Below are positions 48,051 to 58,784 of a DNA stretch of 64,000 nt, piece after piece. Position 1 is the first letter of the stretch. Each line of letters begins with the position of its first letter. The stretch lies in NCBI RefSeq assembly GCF_034190915.1, contig NW_026947484.1:206410657-206474656 (forward strand), written 5' to 3'. Both the position numbers and the translations under genes were made by a program. This DNA comes from Cavia porcellus. Taxonomy: Eukaryota > Chordata > Mammalia > Rodentia > Caviidae. Below the pieces are notes generated by a model, which was not told where the DNA came from, did no database searches, and worked only from the letters and a program-made list of their open reading frames with translations.

Positions 48051-48142
48051 GGAGCAGGGAGTTGCAAAGCAATTTACTTTCAATATTAGGAAACACTTTC
48101 TATAAGTCTTGTTATTTCGTAAAATTAATCTTCTCTCTTGAT

Positions 48143-48246
48143 GATTTTTTGTTTTGTTTTGTTTTGTTTTTCTAATACCAGGAGTCAAACTCAGGACCTC
48201 ATGCTTGCCAGACAGGTTGTGTGCCTCTGAGCTATATTTCTGGTCC
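48143..48246 (-). mobile_element. ID SINE, antisense
   Basis: (TTTTG)n is the reversed tail, then 'ctaataccaggagtcaaac', 'tcaggacctcatgcttgcc', 'ctctgagctatatttctgg': reverse complement of the ID body with B box (as 'gttcgaatcc'-type) and A box recognisable. Confidence 0.85.
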
Positions 48247-48539
48247 AATCTCTTCTCTTAAATCCATAGCACTTTCTATTTATGATGACATCTGACATCT
48301 GTGTGAAAACAAAAACTTTTATTTTCACATTCATAACACAGAGTCAAAGTAAATTGAAATAAAGAATTGTTAAGTAAACATTTGTGATATAATTTATATA
48401 TATAAAATTTAAAAAGTTAAACGTGAAATTACTTTTTGATTGAAGGAAATCAGCATGAAGGGCTGTGACATCATTTGTACCATAATGTAATTTTCTCTCA
48501 CACTTTTTTTTATATAGAATGCTGATGTTAAGCATGACA

Positions 48540-48704
48540 GTAACAGTAATACAGACTACAGAGTAGGCTGAAGCAAGAGCATTGCAAGTTCAATGCCAGG
48601 CCGGGAGACTTAAAGTGACTGTGTCTCAAAATAATAACTTTAAAAAAGGCTGAGGATGTATCTCCATAGTAGAACATTTGCCTAGCACCTGGATTCAATC
48701 CCAG

Positions 48705-48706
<2 letters not shown>
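48540..48706 (+). mobile_element. B1-ID composite SINE, sense
   Basis: B1-like 'gtaggctgaagcaagagc', 'ttgcaagttcaatgccagg', 'gactgtgtctcaaaata', followed by ID-like 'aaggctgaggatgtatctcc', 'agaacatttgcctagcacc', 'tggattcaatcccagt'. The 5' end of the B1 is missing or diverged. Confidence 0.82.
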
Positions 48707-48762
<56 letters not shown>

Positions 48763-48772
48763 GTCTGTCTCT
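48707..48772. repeat. (CT)n microsatellite at a SINE 3' end
   Basis: About 30 CT units directly after the ID B-box end, where an A-tail would be expected. Confidence 0.96.
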
Positions 48773-48774
48773 TT

Positions 48775-49365
48775 CACACATATACACAAATAAATAAGTC
48801 AAGAAATTGTGACTTGCACATATAATACAGAAAATTTCCATTTTCTATTCCTTTACACTATTACATCCATTCCACTCAACACATACCCTCTTCCTACAAT
48901 AGTAGCGCACAAGTATGCATGTTGCTAACATACTTCTGATACAAGTCCTCAACACTTTTCTAAGACCCAAGGGCAAATGCATATGAAATTCCAATGTTAT
49001 ATTATAGATGTAGGAAGAAAAAAAAATCACACATAAATAATCTCAACCAAATCTAAATTAGATTCAGTATTATCAGTGATTTTCTTCATACACAGTTTTA
49101 GTTTGGGAACTTCTTATCATGATTACTCGAGTAAAAATTCAATCTTTCCAGAAAAAAGATCAATTCCTTAGATTCTTTCTCTACATGGCTAAATAATGTA
49201 AGTAGAGTCATGCTCGAAGTACCTGAAAGTACCATGATTTTGTCCTAATAATGCTTTGTAATGGAACCACATCTACCTAGAATGTTAACACATGCTCTAA
49301 TATTTTAGATGCAGCTCCAAGATGCTCTTGGCACAATAAGAACACTAGTGATCACTAATATTTGA
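48775..49365. other. AT-rich noncoding DNA
   Basis: No recognised feature. Confidence 0.4.
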
Positions 49366-49369
49366 GTAT

Positions 49370-49600
49370 GACATGTTTAAGGTATCTTTCTTGTCTCTAA
49401 ACAGATGTTAGATCATTACTGTGAGCTAATGAGTTAAGTGTATATTATCTCATTCTTTGTATGGGGATACCAAGGAATTACTTGGTCTTATTGACTTGTG
49501 TCCCTTGTAAAGTGTACACAACATTTTGCTAATCTAATCTAAGGTAAAACCAGGACTCATGTCTTGGGGCCTAAGCTCGTCATTTACTTTAGCTTCAGAA
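49370..49600 (-). mobile_element. Weak MIR-like remnant, antisense
   Basis: 'gtgtatattatctcattc', 'cttgtaaagtgtacaca' and 'aaaaccaggactcatgtct' follow the order of antisense MIR. Highly diverged. Confidence 0.38.
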
Positions 49601-49654
49601 AACTGAGAGCATTTTAGTAAGAATGACAGTGCGATGGTGTGTGTATTTTTTTCA

Positions 49655-49830
49655 GTACTTTGATTTAAATTTAGGACCTTCACACTGAGCTACATCTCTA
49701 GGCTTTTTTATGTTTATTTTGTGACTCTTTTAGTTTCTAATTTGTCCAGGTTGCGTTTGAACTTGTTACACTCCAGTTTCAGCCTACCAGACTGCTGAGA
49801 TTATAGGAATACACTACCACACCCACCATA
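49655..49830 (-). mobile_element. B1-ID composite SINE, antisense
   Basis: Left: reversed ID ('aggaccttcacactgagct', 'acatctctaggc'). Right: reversed B1 ('gcgtttgaacttgttacact', 'ctgctgagattataggaat', 'acactaccacaccca'). Same fused structure as 26.8 and 48.5 kb. Confidence 0.8.
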
Positions 49831-50363
49831 ATGATATAGTTTTTAAATTATTAATTGATAAAATGTTTTCTTTGTTATAAGCTTTAAAATAAATTTAGTG
49901 CTGCTAACCACCGCCGAGCAATGTTTAACTATACTTATAAAGAAAATTGTTCTTTTCAGCACTATAATCTGCTTTATTACTTCAATTTTAGAAAAAATAT
50001 AAATATAGATATTGTACACATCTTTAACAACACAGAATCTGTCTGAACAGTGAAACTTTGATATTTTGAAAATATTATATTTATTTTGAGCTTTTGACTA
50101 ATTTACAGTAAACAGCAAACTTGGTAGGAAAATTTCTATAAGTTAGTTATAAGACTTTCCACATTTAAAATACCTCAGATTTTGTTTCATCATCGGCTGC
50201 AGGAGTTAGCATAGAAACTCCAAACTATTCATTGTGGGTACAAGTTAACACTTCTCATGAAAAATTAACAAACATTAGAATCCATCTGAATATGAGGAAA
50301 GCTGATGTACAAAACAAATGTGAACTTAAAATTTTTCTGTAAGAATGAGTTTGCATCTAATTC

Positions 50364-50619
50364 TTAGGCTGATAATTTAGTGTAAAATTGTAAGAGTTCT
50401 TTGAGATGGTATCTCTGCTCCTGAAATGTTGAGTTGTCTAGTTTTGTCTTTGACTCTTCCATGAGTTTGGACACGTTACACTGTGTTTCATTTCCTGAAG
50501 CCACAAGAGAGAAAGGATTTTCAAGGCTTTGTTCAACAGTGAGTTCAAACTGTTGCTCCATTATTAGCAGAAGAATGGCCAGGCTAGCTTCCTCACAACT
50601 CAAAGGAGAGTAAACAAAT
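50364..50619 (-). CDS. Candidate terminal coding exon, unidentified protein
   Basis: Read on the minus strand, 'ttatcctacag' ends in AG at 50621-50620 and looks like a splice acceptor. Directly after it an 84-codon frame (first base completes a split codon) runs to a TAA at 50366-50364. The peptide, starting FVYSPLSCEEASLAILLLIM and ending ...LKELLQFYTKLSA, has balanced composition: a hydrophobic-amphipathic helix, a polar middle with Ser/Asn/Glu and a second helix. An in-frame stop lies just before the acceptor, so the frame cannot extend without splicing. AATAAA on the minus strand occurs about 280 bases past the stop (50085-50080). I do not recognise the family. It may be a real last exon, an exon of a pseudogene, or chance. 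Confidence 0.4.
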
Positions 50620-50639
50620 CTGTAGGATAATAATTAAAA

Positions 50640-50890
50640 TGATCACTGCTACTTATTGAATACTGTAAACCAACTGTTGGTCTAAGTATATGTTCACTGG
50701 TTTGTTCTTTCTATACCATTAGGTTATTGAAATTGTCCCTATTTAAAAGAAAGAAGCTGAGGCACAGTGACAACAGGAACCTTGCAAAAGGTCTTGCAGC
50801 TGGTAAGAGGTGAAACACAGACCTCAAGCCAGTGAGATGGTGGGAGCCCAGCACCCCAACTGTGCAATCTGCATCCTTGGGGCAGTCAAA
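50640..50890 (-). mobile_element. MIR SINE, antisense
   Basis: 'cttattgaatactgtaaacc', 'ggttattgaaattgtccc', 'gaagctgaggcacagtgac', 'ggtcttgcagctggtaagag' and 'gaaacacagacctcaag': the antisense MIR order is complete from the 3' region to the CORE. It lies immediately 5' (minus-strand sense) of the exon candidate, i.e. in its presumed intron. Confidence 0.85.
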
Positions 50891-50894
50891 GCAG

Positions 50895-52315
50895 CCCCTT
50901 CTCTGTGCTTGCATTTCAGAGAAATAATAGTAAAGATGGAGAAATGTTCATAGCTGTAAAGTGAACTCGAAATCTCATGGGGGGCCAGTTTATCACTTTA
51001 AATGACTTTTGGAACATCTTTCTTTCATGCTTAAAAAAGATTCTGATATAGTATGCTATTGGCAGAGGTTGTGTAGTGTCTGTCAATTTGGCATTGTACC
51101 ACTATCCTGGCTTTTTCCACTGCCCAACTCAAAGCAATATTTATAGAACAGATCACAAAGGCTGAGTCATAAAGTCTTTCTCAGTCAAGCCTGGTTGGTG
51201 GCACTTGAATGTGTCGGCATCAAGCAGATCCTGGTCATATGTGATGAGCAGGGAAACAGGTGCTGCTGTGCAGCTATGCTGCCTATGAAGGGAATAAAAA
51301 GTCAAACGTTATATTCCTTCAGCCCAGATTATGTAGTAAGTGTCTCTTTGGGTTATAAATGCCTTTTTTATATTATTTGTTGCACAGTTTTTTTTTTTTA
51401 TGTAACAGCTATTTCTAGTAGTTATTCATCGTTATTTACAGATTACAAGCTCATATTTAGAGTAATATTGCTTTAAAATGTAAAGACAAATACACAGTGG
51501 GTTAACAAAACTTAAAGATTAAAATTAAGTACAGTATTGCCTGATTTTAGTGTAATTTACTAACATTTCATTTGTAAGACTTCCTTTATGTGTGAAGGGA
51601 TGTCTACTACTGGTTCATGCCATCTACTCTAACAATCAGTCTGGGGAACTTGATTTTCAGTGGCTCTTTAAAAAAACATTCTAATTAAATCAGTGGTAAA
51701 ATTTGCTATTACATTGGACCTTTTGAGTATTTGTAGTAGTTAGATCTATGTGGATATCCAAGTATTGCATTATATTTATTGAGGGTACAATACTTTCTTC
51801 ACATACTATGTTTTACTCTCTTCCTCCTAACATCTTTTGCCAGTTGCTACCCCTTTGGTTATTTGATGATTAAACACATGACACTCAGTAGTGGACAGAT
51901 GATGTCAAGAGCAAATTATGTTTCGCCTCCTCATAATCCCAGGGAAGATGATGCTATGGGCTATGCATAGGTACTCAGGGATTGCACTTGAAAGCAAAGT
52001 GGAAAAGCACAGGGTTGCAGAACCAGTTTTAGATTAAAAAGAGGTGGGAGTGACCTCTAGTTCCCATGTGAGGATGCAAATGTCTTGTTTAAATAATTCC
52101 GTGGAGTGGGTGGTAACTGAAGCCAAATACTCAGGAATAAACAGTTAATTGTAGTCAGACTCTCGGTAAGTAGGGCTGTCTGACGTGAAACTTACCTGTA
52201 GGAGTGGGACCTTTCTGATTATTCTAGATCATAAACAGTACATAATAAGAGGCCTTTATTTCAGGGTAATGCCAAATACTGCTAAGTTCAACTGTAGCAA
52301 CAATGCCTCGTTCTT
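50895..52315. other. Unique noncoding DNA
   Basis: No recognised feature. The 93-codon plus-strand frame at 51195-51476 has a Cys-rich start but no motif that I recognise, and it runs into a T-rich low-complexity stretch. Confidence 0.4.
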
Positions 52316-52319
52316 TCCT

Positions 52320-52705
52320 TTTGTATTAGTTTGGAATGCTGTTTAAAAAAAAAAACAGTATTGACTGGATAATTTGAACAACAGTCATCAATTTTCTCTA
52401 GTTCTGAAGACACTGAAGCCAGAAGGTTCTGTTTTGGGTGAGGTATTTTTGGTTTTATGACAGCCAATTTCATGCTGTGTCCCTAGATGCAAAGAAGGAA
52501 AGACAGAGCGACAGAGTGCATAGAGATCAAGAGGGCAAGTGCTCTTCAATCTCTTTTTGTGAAAGATAACCTATAAGACCTAATGACCTAGTTGAAGTTT
52601 CATTATTTTCCTAGAGTACCATCTTCAAATACAGTTACAATTGGGATTAGCACTTCACTATAGAATCTTGGGGAGACACGTTCACTTATATCAATCCCTG
52701 CATTT
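52320..52705 (-). repeat. ERVL-MaLR LTR (MLT1-like), antisense
   Basis: 'ttgtattagtttggaatgct', 'attttctctagttctgaaga', 'gtgaaagataacctataag', 'accatcttcaaatacagtta', 'cttggggagacacgttca': reverse complement of the LTR seen in sense at 17.9 kb. Near full length. Confidence 0.78.
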
Positions 52706-52709
52706 TAAA

Positions 52710-53075
52710 GTATTCCCTACTTTTCCCATTACTGATTACTATATCCTTATCATAGAGAAACTCTAGGAATATTACCAACATCTGCCATGTTTATTATAAA
52801 ATCGGTTCTCCAGGATAATTCATTGAACTGAATGAAGAAGATTCAAAATTGGATTTTGTTTTAGACACTTAATTTTCACAACTTTCCTCTAAATATTTTG
52901 GAAATGAATTCCTGAAAATCACAACTTAAAATAATAGGTGATTTCAGATTCAGTTAAAACATAATTTTCCTGTGCTGTTGAGAATGATGTTACTGGGCAT
53001 GTGTTATTGTCTTTTCGCCTACATGGAACATTGAATATGTTGCTAGTTTTGACTCTAAGGTTTAGTACTTAATAT
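52710..53075. other. AT-rich noncoding DNA
   Basis: No recognised feature. Confidence 0.4.
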
Positions 53076-53079
53076 TTTT

Positions 53080-53200
53080 ACCTTACTGAACTTCACCTGG
53101 ATTGTAAAGGAAATGATACCTACTTCTCTAGACCAGTCTTTCCAGATGAAATGAGAGCATAAATATGACAATTCTTGGTAACAGACAAGTGCATGGTAGG
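53080..53200 (+). mobile_element. MIR-like remnant, sense
   Basis: 'gaacttcacctggattgtaa', 'aaatgatacctacttctcta', 'gatgaaatgagagcataaat', 'agacaagtgcatggtagg' follow MIR 3' order in a diverged form. Confidence 0.5.
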
Positions 53201-53204
53201 ATTT

Positions 53205-54495
53205 TATTAAATTTTGCACACAACACAGGAGCATTGCTTCAGCTGGCTGCTTAAAACCCTTTAGATGCCCTTGAAAATGTCTATTCTAGTTTTTTACACG
53301 AGAAATTTGAGAAAGTTCAGTTGAATTATATGCAAACATCTGTAAGTGACCTCTAACAAATTCACAGAGATGTTTATTTTTAATCAACACAAGCAAAGAA
53401 TGAAAATAAATGACCACATGCTAACAGCACAGGTGTACTTTGTTTATATCACCTCCATGTTCTCCATTCACAAGCATGAATTTAGTGATTTTCAAGTTGG
53501 CATGACTTCAGGAATACACAAATACTTTTAATCTGTAGATTCCTGGCAGTATGTCTAGAGGATGGTATCCAGTAGGTCTGGGGCAGGATTAAGAAAATTA
53601 AATTTCAAAAACTCAAATGATTATTAGGAAAATTTTGTCCTGAGTTATAGTAAGGTTCCTGGAAAGTCTACAGAATTCACAAATGTTTTCATATAACAAA
53701 TTTCTCATATTTAATATCAATGTTAAAATTGCATAATATGAAATCACTTAGTCCTGATATACAAAATTTGGGTTCAAAAAAGTGGCAAAACTCACTGTAG
53801 TTTTGCGTCTTTGTTGTACATTGAATTTAGTGTATCTATTTGAAATGAAGTTACTTTGTTTTGAATCAGGATGTGCTATTGAAAGCAGGAGACTCCAGCA
53901 GAGCTTAGAAGTCCTGCATGAATAGTTCTTTTTTTTTTTTTTTTTTTTTTGGTAAGGATTTCAAATCTTATGACTTTTCTTTATTGTTCTTTCTTTGATC
54001 TTAGAACTTGAGGGAGTCTCTGAACATAAAACCTACAGAAACCAATCCCCTACCTATATAAGAAAATATTCCTCACTCTTTACTAATTCTGGTGAAGTGA
54101 ATTTTAAATGCTTTCAAATTTCACCAAATCAAACACATAATATCAAACTCACACAGTCCCATTCTTATGTGTTTACTGGAAATATGAGATCATTAATCCA
54201 CAGTGTACTCAGTGCATGCACAAATTAACCTACGTTTCAGGGATAAGTTCAGTACTAAAATATGTTGGGAAATATTTTAAATTTGACTGAAGTAAGTCAA
54301 ATATTAGTTAAAAACAGGATTTGTGAAATAATGACCTAGGTATGGCTGTATTTCAGAGATTTTAAATATACCCTAATTTATTTACAGCTTATCTCAATAA
54401 AAACTGTACAGGAAACATGTAACGGTTAATTTTGAAGAGGAAAGACTAGCAATGAGACAGCTATTCTAGAATGGGTTGTGGACTTAATTAGTATT
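53205..54495. other. AT-rich noncoding DNA
   Basis: A T22-type run lies at 53930-53951 without a recognisable SINE body after it. Nothing else recognised. Confidence 0.4.
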
Positions 54496-54497
54496 AC

Positions 54498-54795
54498 TGT
54501 CTGTGTTTTGCTGCTGTATCAGAATAACCGAGACTGGAGAGTTTGTATTGAACAGAAATGCATTGGATCATAATCCTGGGAACTGGCAAGTATATTGCAC
54601 CAGAGTATGACAAGTTTCTTCACACTGAAACGTCACTTGGCAAAGACAGCAGGGCAAGAGAGTATGGGTGTGAGGGGGTCAGTGTTTTATTTATGACTCA
54701 GACCCCTCTTTCCAGTCTACCTCTCAAAAATGGTTCCCTGCAGAGTAATTTTCCAAAGGATAAACTTTGGGGCACATTCAAACATTCAAACTGAT
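54498..54795 (-). repeat. MaLR LTR (MST/MLT-like), antisense
   Basis: 'tttgctgctgtatcagaata', 'accgagactggagagtttg', 'cataatcctgggaactggc', then 'ttccaaaggataaactttgg' and 'acattcaaacattcaaact'. Reverse complement of the MST-type LTR 3'-to-5' order. Confidence 0.65.
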
Positions 54796-54799
54796 GCTG

Positions 54800-55605
54800 A
54801 TAGAAATCAGTATCAGAAATTATGTTAAAGTCCAGGTCTGCTGATCTTAGTTCATGGAATCAAATGTTGTGGTTCATGTAGTGAAAGGATGCCATTGTTA
54901 ACATGACAGGGAAAGTGAGTAAGTGTGGTGGATCTTGGAGCCATTAACAGCCAAATAATTTGCCTACTTACCTTCATTGTACTTCTGTTATTTAAAAGTT
55001 AATAGAACCCAATGAAAGACTGGGATACCTTGCCTGTTTTGCACGCTTCTTCCAAAATTCTAACTCAAGTTTTATCTTGAGTCAATTTTCTGGGAACATG
55101 ATGGTTAATGAGGATTTCATGGTTTGAGAACATAAAGAATGTAAAGGGTCTAAATTCTATTAGCCATTAATTTTAGATAAAGACTATAAAGTGTTTAGAT
55201 ACTTTGATAGAATTTACTTTACATTCAAGTAGATATACTAAACGTTTTCTGGATATATATTCATCAAAAATAATGTAGAACACTGAGGCATAGGTAGCTT
55301 TGTTTTGAGAGCTCTGGACAGTTAAAGAACAATCTATTTATTAGCATATAATTCTTTGAATTCATTTTCTCATACTTATTGTTATATTTTAAAATTATTC
55401 TTCAGTCACAGGAAACTTCAAAAGACTAGAGAAAGGAATTAACACAGTAACAATCTTTACATTTTGGCATTCCCATAACTGCTCTTTGTCTAGGAATTCC
55501 CTACTAGGAAAACTGTGTTACCCTGTACACTTAACTTTTTCACACATTGTAAAGTTCTGATAAACCTCATGAAACTGTACGCAAAATATTTATAGTGCCA
55601 GGACT
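54800..55605. other. AT-rich noncoding DNA
   Basis: No recognised feature. Confidence 0.4.
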
Positions 55606-55607
55606 GA

Positions 55608-55712
55608 TACACACACACACACACACACTTTTTTTTATTCAAAGATAGAACTCATCATCTTGTGCCTGCAAGCCAGCTCTGTGCCATTGAACAGAGTAAT
55701 TTTCCCAGCCCA
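55608..55712 (-). mobile_element. ID SINE, antisense, with (AC)n flank
   Basis: (AC)n at 55610-55627 and a T-run, then 'agatagaactcatcatcttg', 'tgcctgcaagccagctctgt', 'attttcccagccc': reverse complement of a diverged ID. Confidence 0.68.
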
Positions 55713-55714
55713 CA

Positions 55715-56755
55715 AAGCCACATGTTTATAAAGTAAGATATTTTGATTTTGAACTGCCATCTTAGTTTCTAAGAAAATGAAAACATTTAAATTATTGGTA
55801 TAAGATTTGGCATTCACATTTACATCATACAATGCACTTTTAAATGCAAAAGTAAACACATTTAATAGATAAGTATATCTGCAAAATTCGTAGTTTCTAT
55901 TTTGTAGTTCATTGGTGCATATACATTTTGTATTTTCCAGGACAGTGGAAACATTGTTCAGTATATAATTTTTACTTCATTTTGTGATAAATACATCTGA
56001 CTCTTTACTATGTATAAATTTCTTATGTGTGAAGAATGTAAGGGTAAAGGACCTGTAGATTGCCTATCATTTCTGCCTATGTCATCATTTTCATCTTAGG
56101 TATTCAGCTAATAAAGGGAAGTAACAGAAATAAAAAGGATGCAACAAAATTCCTTGATTGTCTCTTAGAAATCAAGGCAGCAAGTCCTCTTTCTACTGTT
56201 GAAGGAAGTTCTGATCTGCACTGAAAACTGTTGATGCCCTACTTTTATTACGCAGTAGCTGTTATGCATTTATCCTGTCCTCAGTGCTTCGAGACACATG
56301 GGATTCCTGGAATTCTTTGATTATGAGGCATTACAAGTGCTATGTGCACATGGGATGCAATGCCTGGGAACCTGCATGTTTTACATATTCTTTTATTCAT
56401 ATTTTTTTATCACTTTGGAGTGCTCTTATGAACTACAAGTTCAGTGATTAAATTATTATGGATTTCGAGATGGGAACATCAAAGTAAACATGGGTATAAC
56501 AATATGATGAAATACCTAAGCTAGGATATTTAACAGTGCTTCCGTTTTTATATATCAGGGAAATGGACTCTAGTAAGATTTGTGTCTTGAAATGTTGTCA
56601 TTGTTTAAAAGTATACCCAGAGTAACATCTGTTTCATTCTAACCCAGAAGAAACAAGAAGCTCTCTGGTGACTAAAGGAAAGCCAAGTCTCTCTTAAAGT
56701 TTTAAAAATAATGCTTTTGGCAAAAGCAGTTTTTGCTCAGTGACGAGTAACATAT
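55715..56755. other. AT-rich noncoding DNA
   Basis: No recognised feature. Confidence 0.4.
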
Positions 56756-56759
56756 TGGG

Positions 56760-57150
56760 TCACATGTGGCTGGCAAAATAAATCGCCTACTTCCTGCCTC
56801 GTCACCTCTTTTAGGCAGTGATATCATGCAGTGTAAAAATGGGCGTTTTATGCCAAGAAAGAACACTCACTCTTATGTGCACCATTCCAGAGTCTCTGCT
56901 GCTGGTGGATGCTGTGATAATTGCACACAAATATTCACTCAGTCTGCCAACCATCTCTTTGTAATTGACAGTTTCTGACTCGTGGGCTCACTGGAGAATT
57001 GCACACCCGGTGCAGCCCAATAAAAGGCAGGCAAGGCTTTGTGTACATCGCTCTGCCAGGCAGACGCCGTTCTGGGATGTCAGAGTCATTCATTACAGCC
57101 TTTGCTGCATCATTCCACACAGCCCAGCCAGGGTTCTGTTGCATGAAAGA
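56760..57150. promoter_or_regulatory. Candidate conserved regulatory element, GC-richer island
   Basis: About 390 bases that are clearly less AT-rich than the several kb around it and match no repeat I know. It has several short frames on both strands, none convincing as protein. Factor-like motifs include homeobox cores ('gtgataattgcacac', 'tcattcattacag') and an AP-1-like 'gactcgtgggctcac' neighbourhood. It resembles developmental enhancers that persist in gene deserts; this is inference only. Confidence 0.33.
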
Positions 57151-57154
57151 CTGT

Positions 57155-58695
57155 TTTCAAGCTTTTAAAATAAAATACTATATGCATGGAGATAAAAACT
57201 AACAGTGTTAGGTATTTAGCATTCTAGTAATATTTTTCTTAGCTGTTTAGCAACATGGACAGTCTTTTTAATATTAATTGACATGTATAGGTGGAAATAA
57301 ATTACATTAGCTTCCTCTTTCATTTTATCTGGAGGTTACTGGAGTGCATTTGAGAAAGACAGTACAGTAATAGTAGGTGTTAAAATGCTAACAACCTCTG
57401 TGAAAAAAGACAGTCACGGTTGGGAACATTTTACAGGTTACTTTTTCATCTCAAGTTTCAGACTCAATAGAGTGTCAGAAACAGTCAACATAATGTACCA
57501 TCGCTATTCAACAAATGAAACAGTCCCTGTTTACAACAAAACCATATGGCAATTTAGAAACATCAAAATACACACTATAAACATTCTGGTACTGAAGTAT
57601 TTGTCTAAAGGTTTGACTGATCAGTTAAATTTTATATGCTTATGAAATATTCCTTTTCCTTATGTGTCAGAAAATAAAGCAAAAGATACAGATGAGTGCC
57701 TGAGGCTTGGATGACAATGATAACCGAACTGAAATACCTGATTTCTCACCTCTACATGTCTGACCTTTTTCTATTTGGGGAAATAAAGCATGTATGCCTA
57801 AAAGCATGCAATTTTCTGACAAATTTATTATTTTTTCCTGTATTATTTGCTTAGGAGTGCACTTGTATTTTCTCATCAGTATTTATCCCCACCTTTCAGA
57901 ATGAGTGCATATCACTAACCTCTTTTCCAAACACTTACCATAACTTGAGCAAAAGATTCAGAAACTATGGTTCACCTTTTTTTTTTTCCTTATAAGGTTT
58001 CCTTACAAGGTTTGTTAGTTCTACTTTCTTTTGGACCAATAACGCCAAGTCCTCTTTGAACAAGAAGATGTTATAGCAGAATGATGAAGAAAGTTCACTT
58101 TGGAAGCAAGGAGATCAATAGTTATCTCCCCTCTCTGAATATCAGTAGTGTGTCTATTGTCAAAATTCATATTTTATATCTTCATGAGCATTATTTGAAT
58201 TAAAATATATCCTTAAAATCATGTTTGGCCTCAGATTATTGACAATTATTTTTAGTAGTATTGATGATAGAAAACAGGCTTTAATTAAAAATGAAATCTG
58301 AGCTGCTAACAAAATTTCTAAATCTTTTAGTTTACCTTCTCTCTAGAGGTTAACTTGGCTTTTTACAGTATAAATTTATTTCTTGCTATTTGCAAACTCT
58401 TTTACCCCTTTAATATCTGCTGCCTTTTTTCTCATTTTTTCAGTGCAGAAATTCACTGGTTCTCATACGTTGTAAAATTTTGCTCAGGAGAGTGGCCTTT
58501 GGTGAAGGCGTGCTGCTTGACCCATTTAGCTGTGCCCAGTGTCTCACTGTTTTTTTGAACCTTTCTGCTCTCCCTATTTTTGCCTGTCTTGATTGTAGTT
58601 TTTCGGGATTTTTCATGTAGATTTAAGTTTGAAAAGCTTTTCTGCATAAAGTCCCTATAAACAATGCTGAATTTCAATGTTTCTCTGTCTTTCTC
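57155..58695. other. AT-rich noncoding DNA
   Basis: A MIR-like sense trace may lie at about 58075-58250, too diverged to call. No gene recognised. Confidence 0.4.
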
Positions 58696-58699
58696 CATA

Positions 58700-58782
58700 C
58701 ACATACAAATATATGTACTCACATGCATACACATATACATATACATATACACATATACACACAAATATACATACACATAGAG
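58700..58782. repeat. (ACATAT)n-type microsatellite
   Basis: Imperfect ACATAT/ACACAT units. The Tyr/Met/Cys-rich minus-strand frame (58453-58776) is largely this repeat. Confidence 0.93.
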
Positions 58783-58784
58783 TT

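Noticed and set aside
58453..58776. 107-codon minus-strand frame rich in Tyr, Met and Cys
   Set aside because: More than a third of it is the (ACATAT)n microsatellite read in translation.
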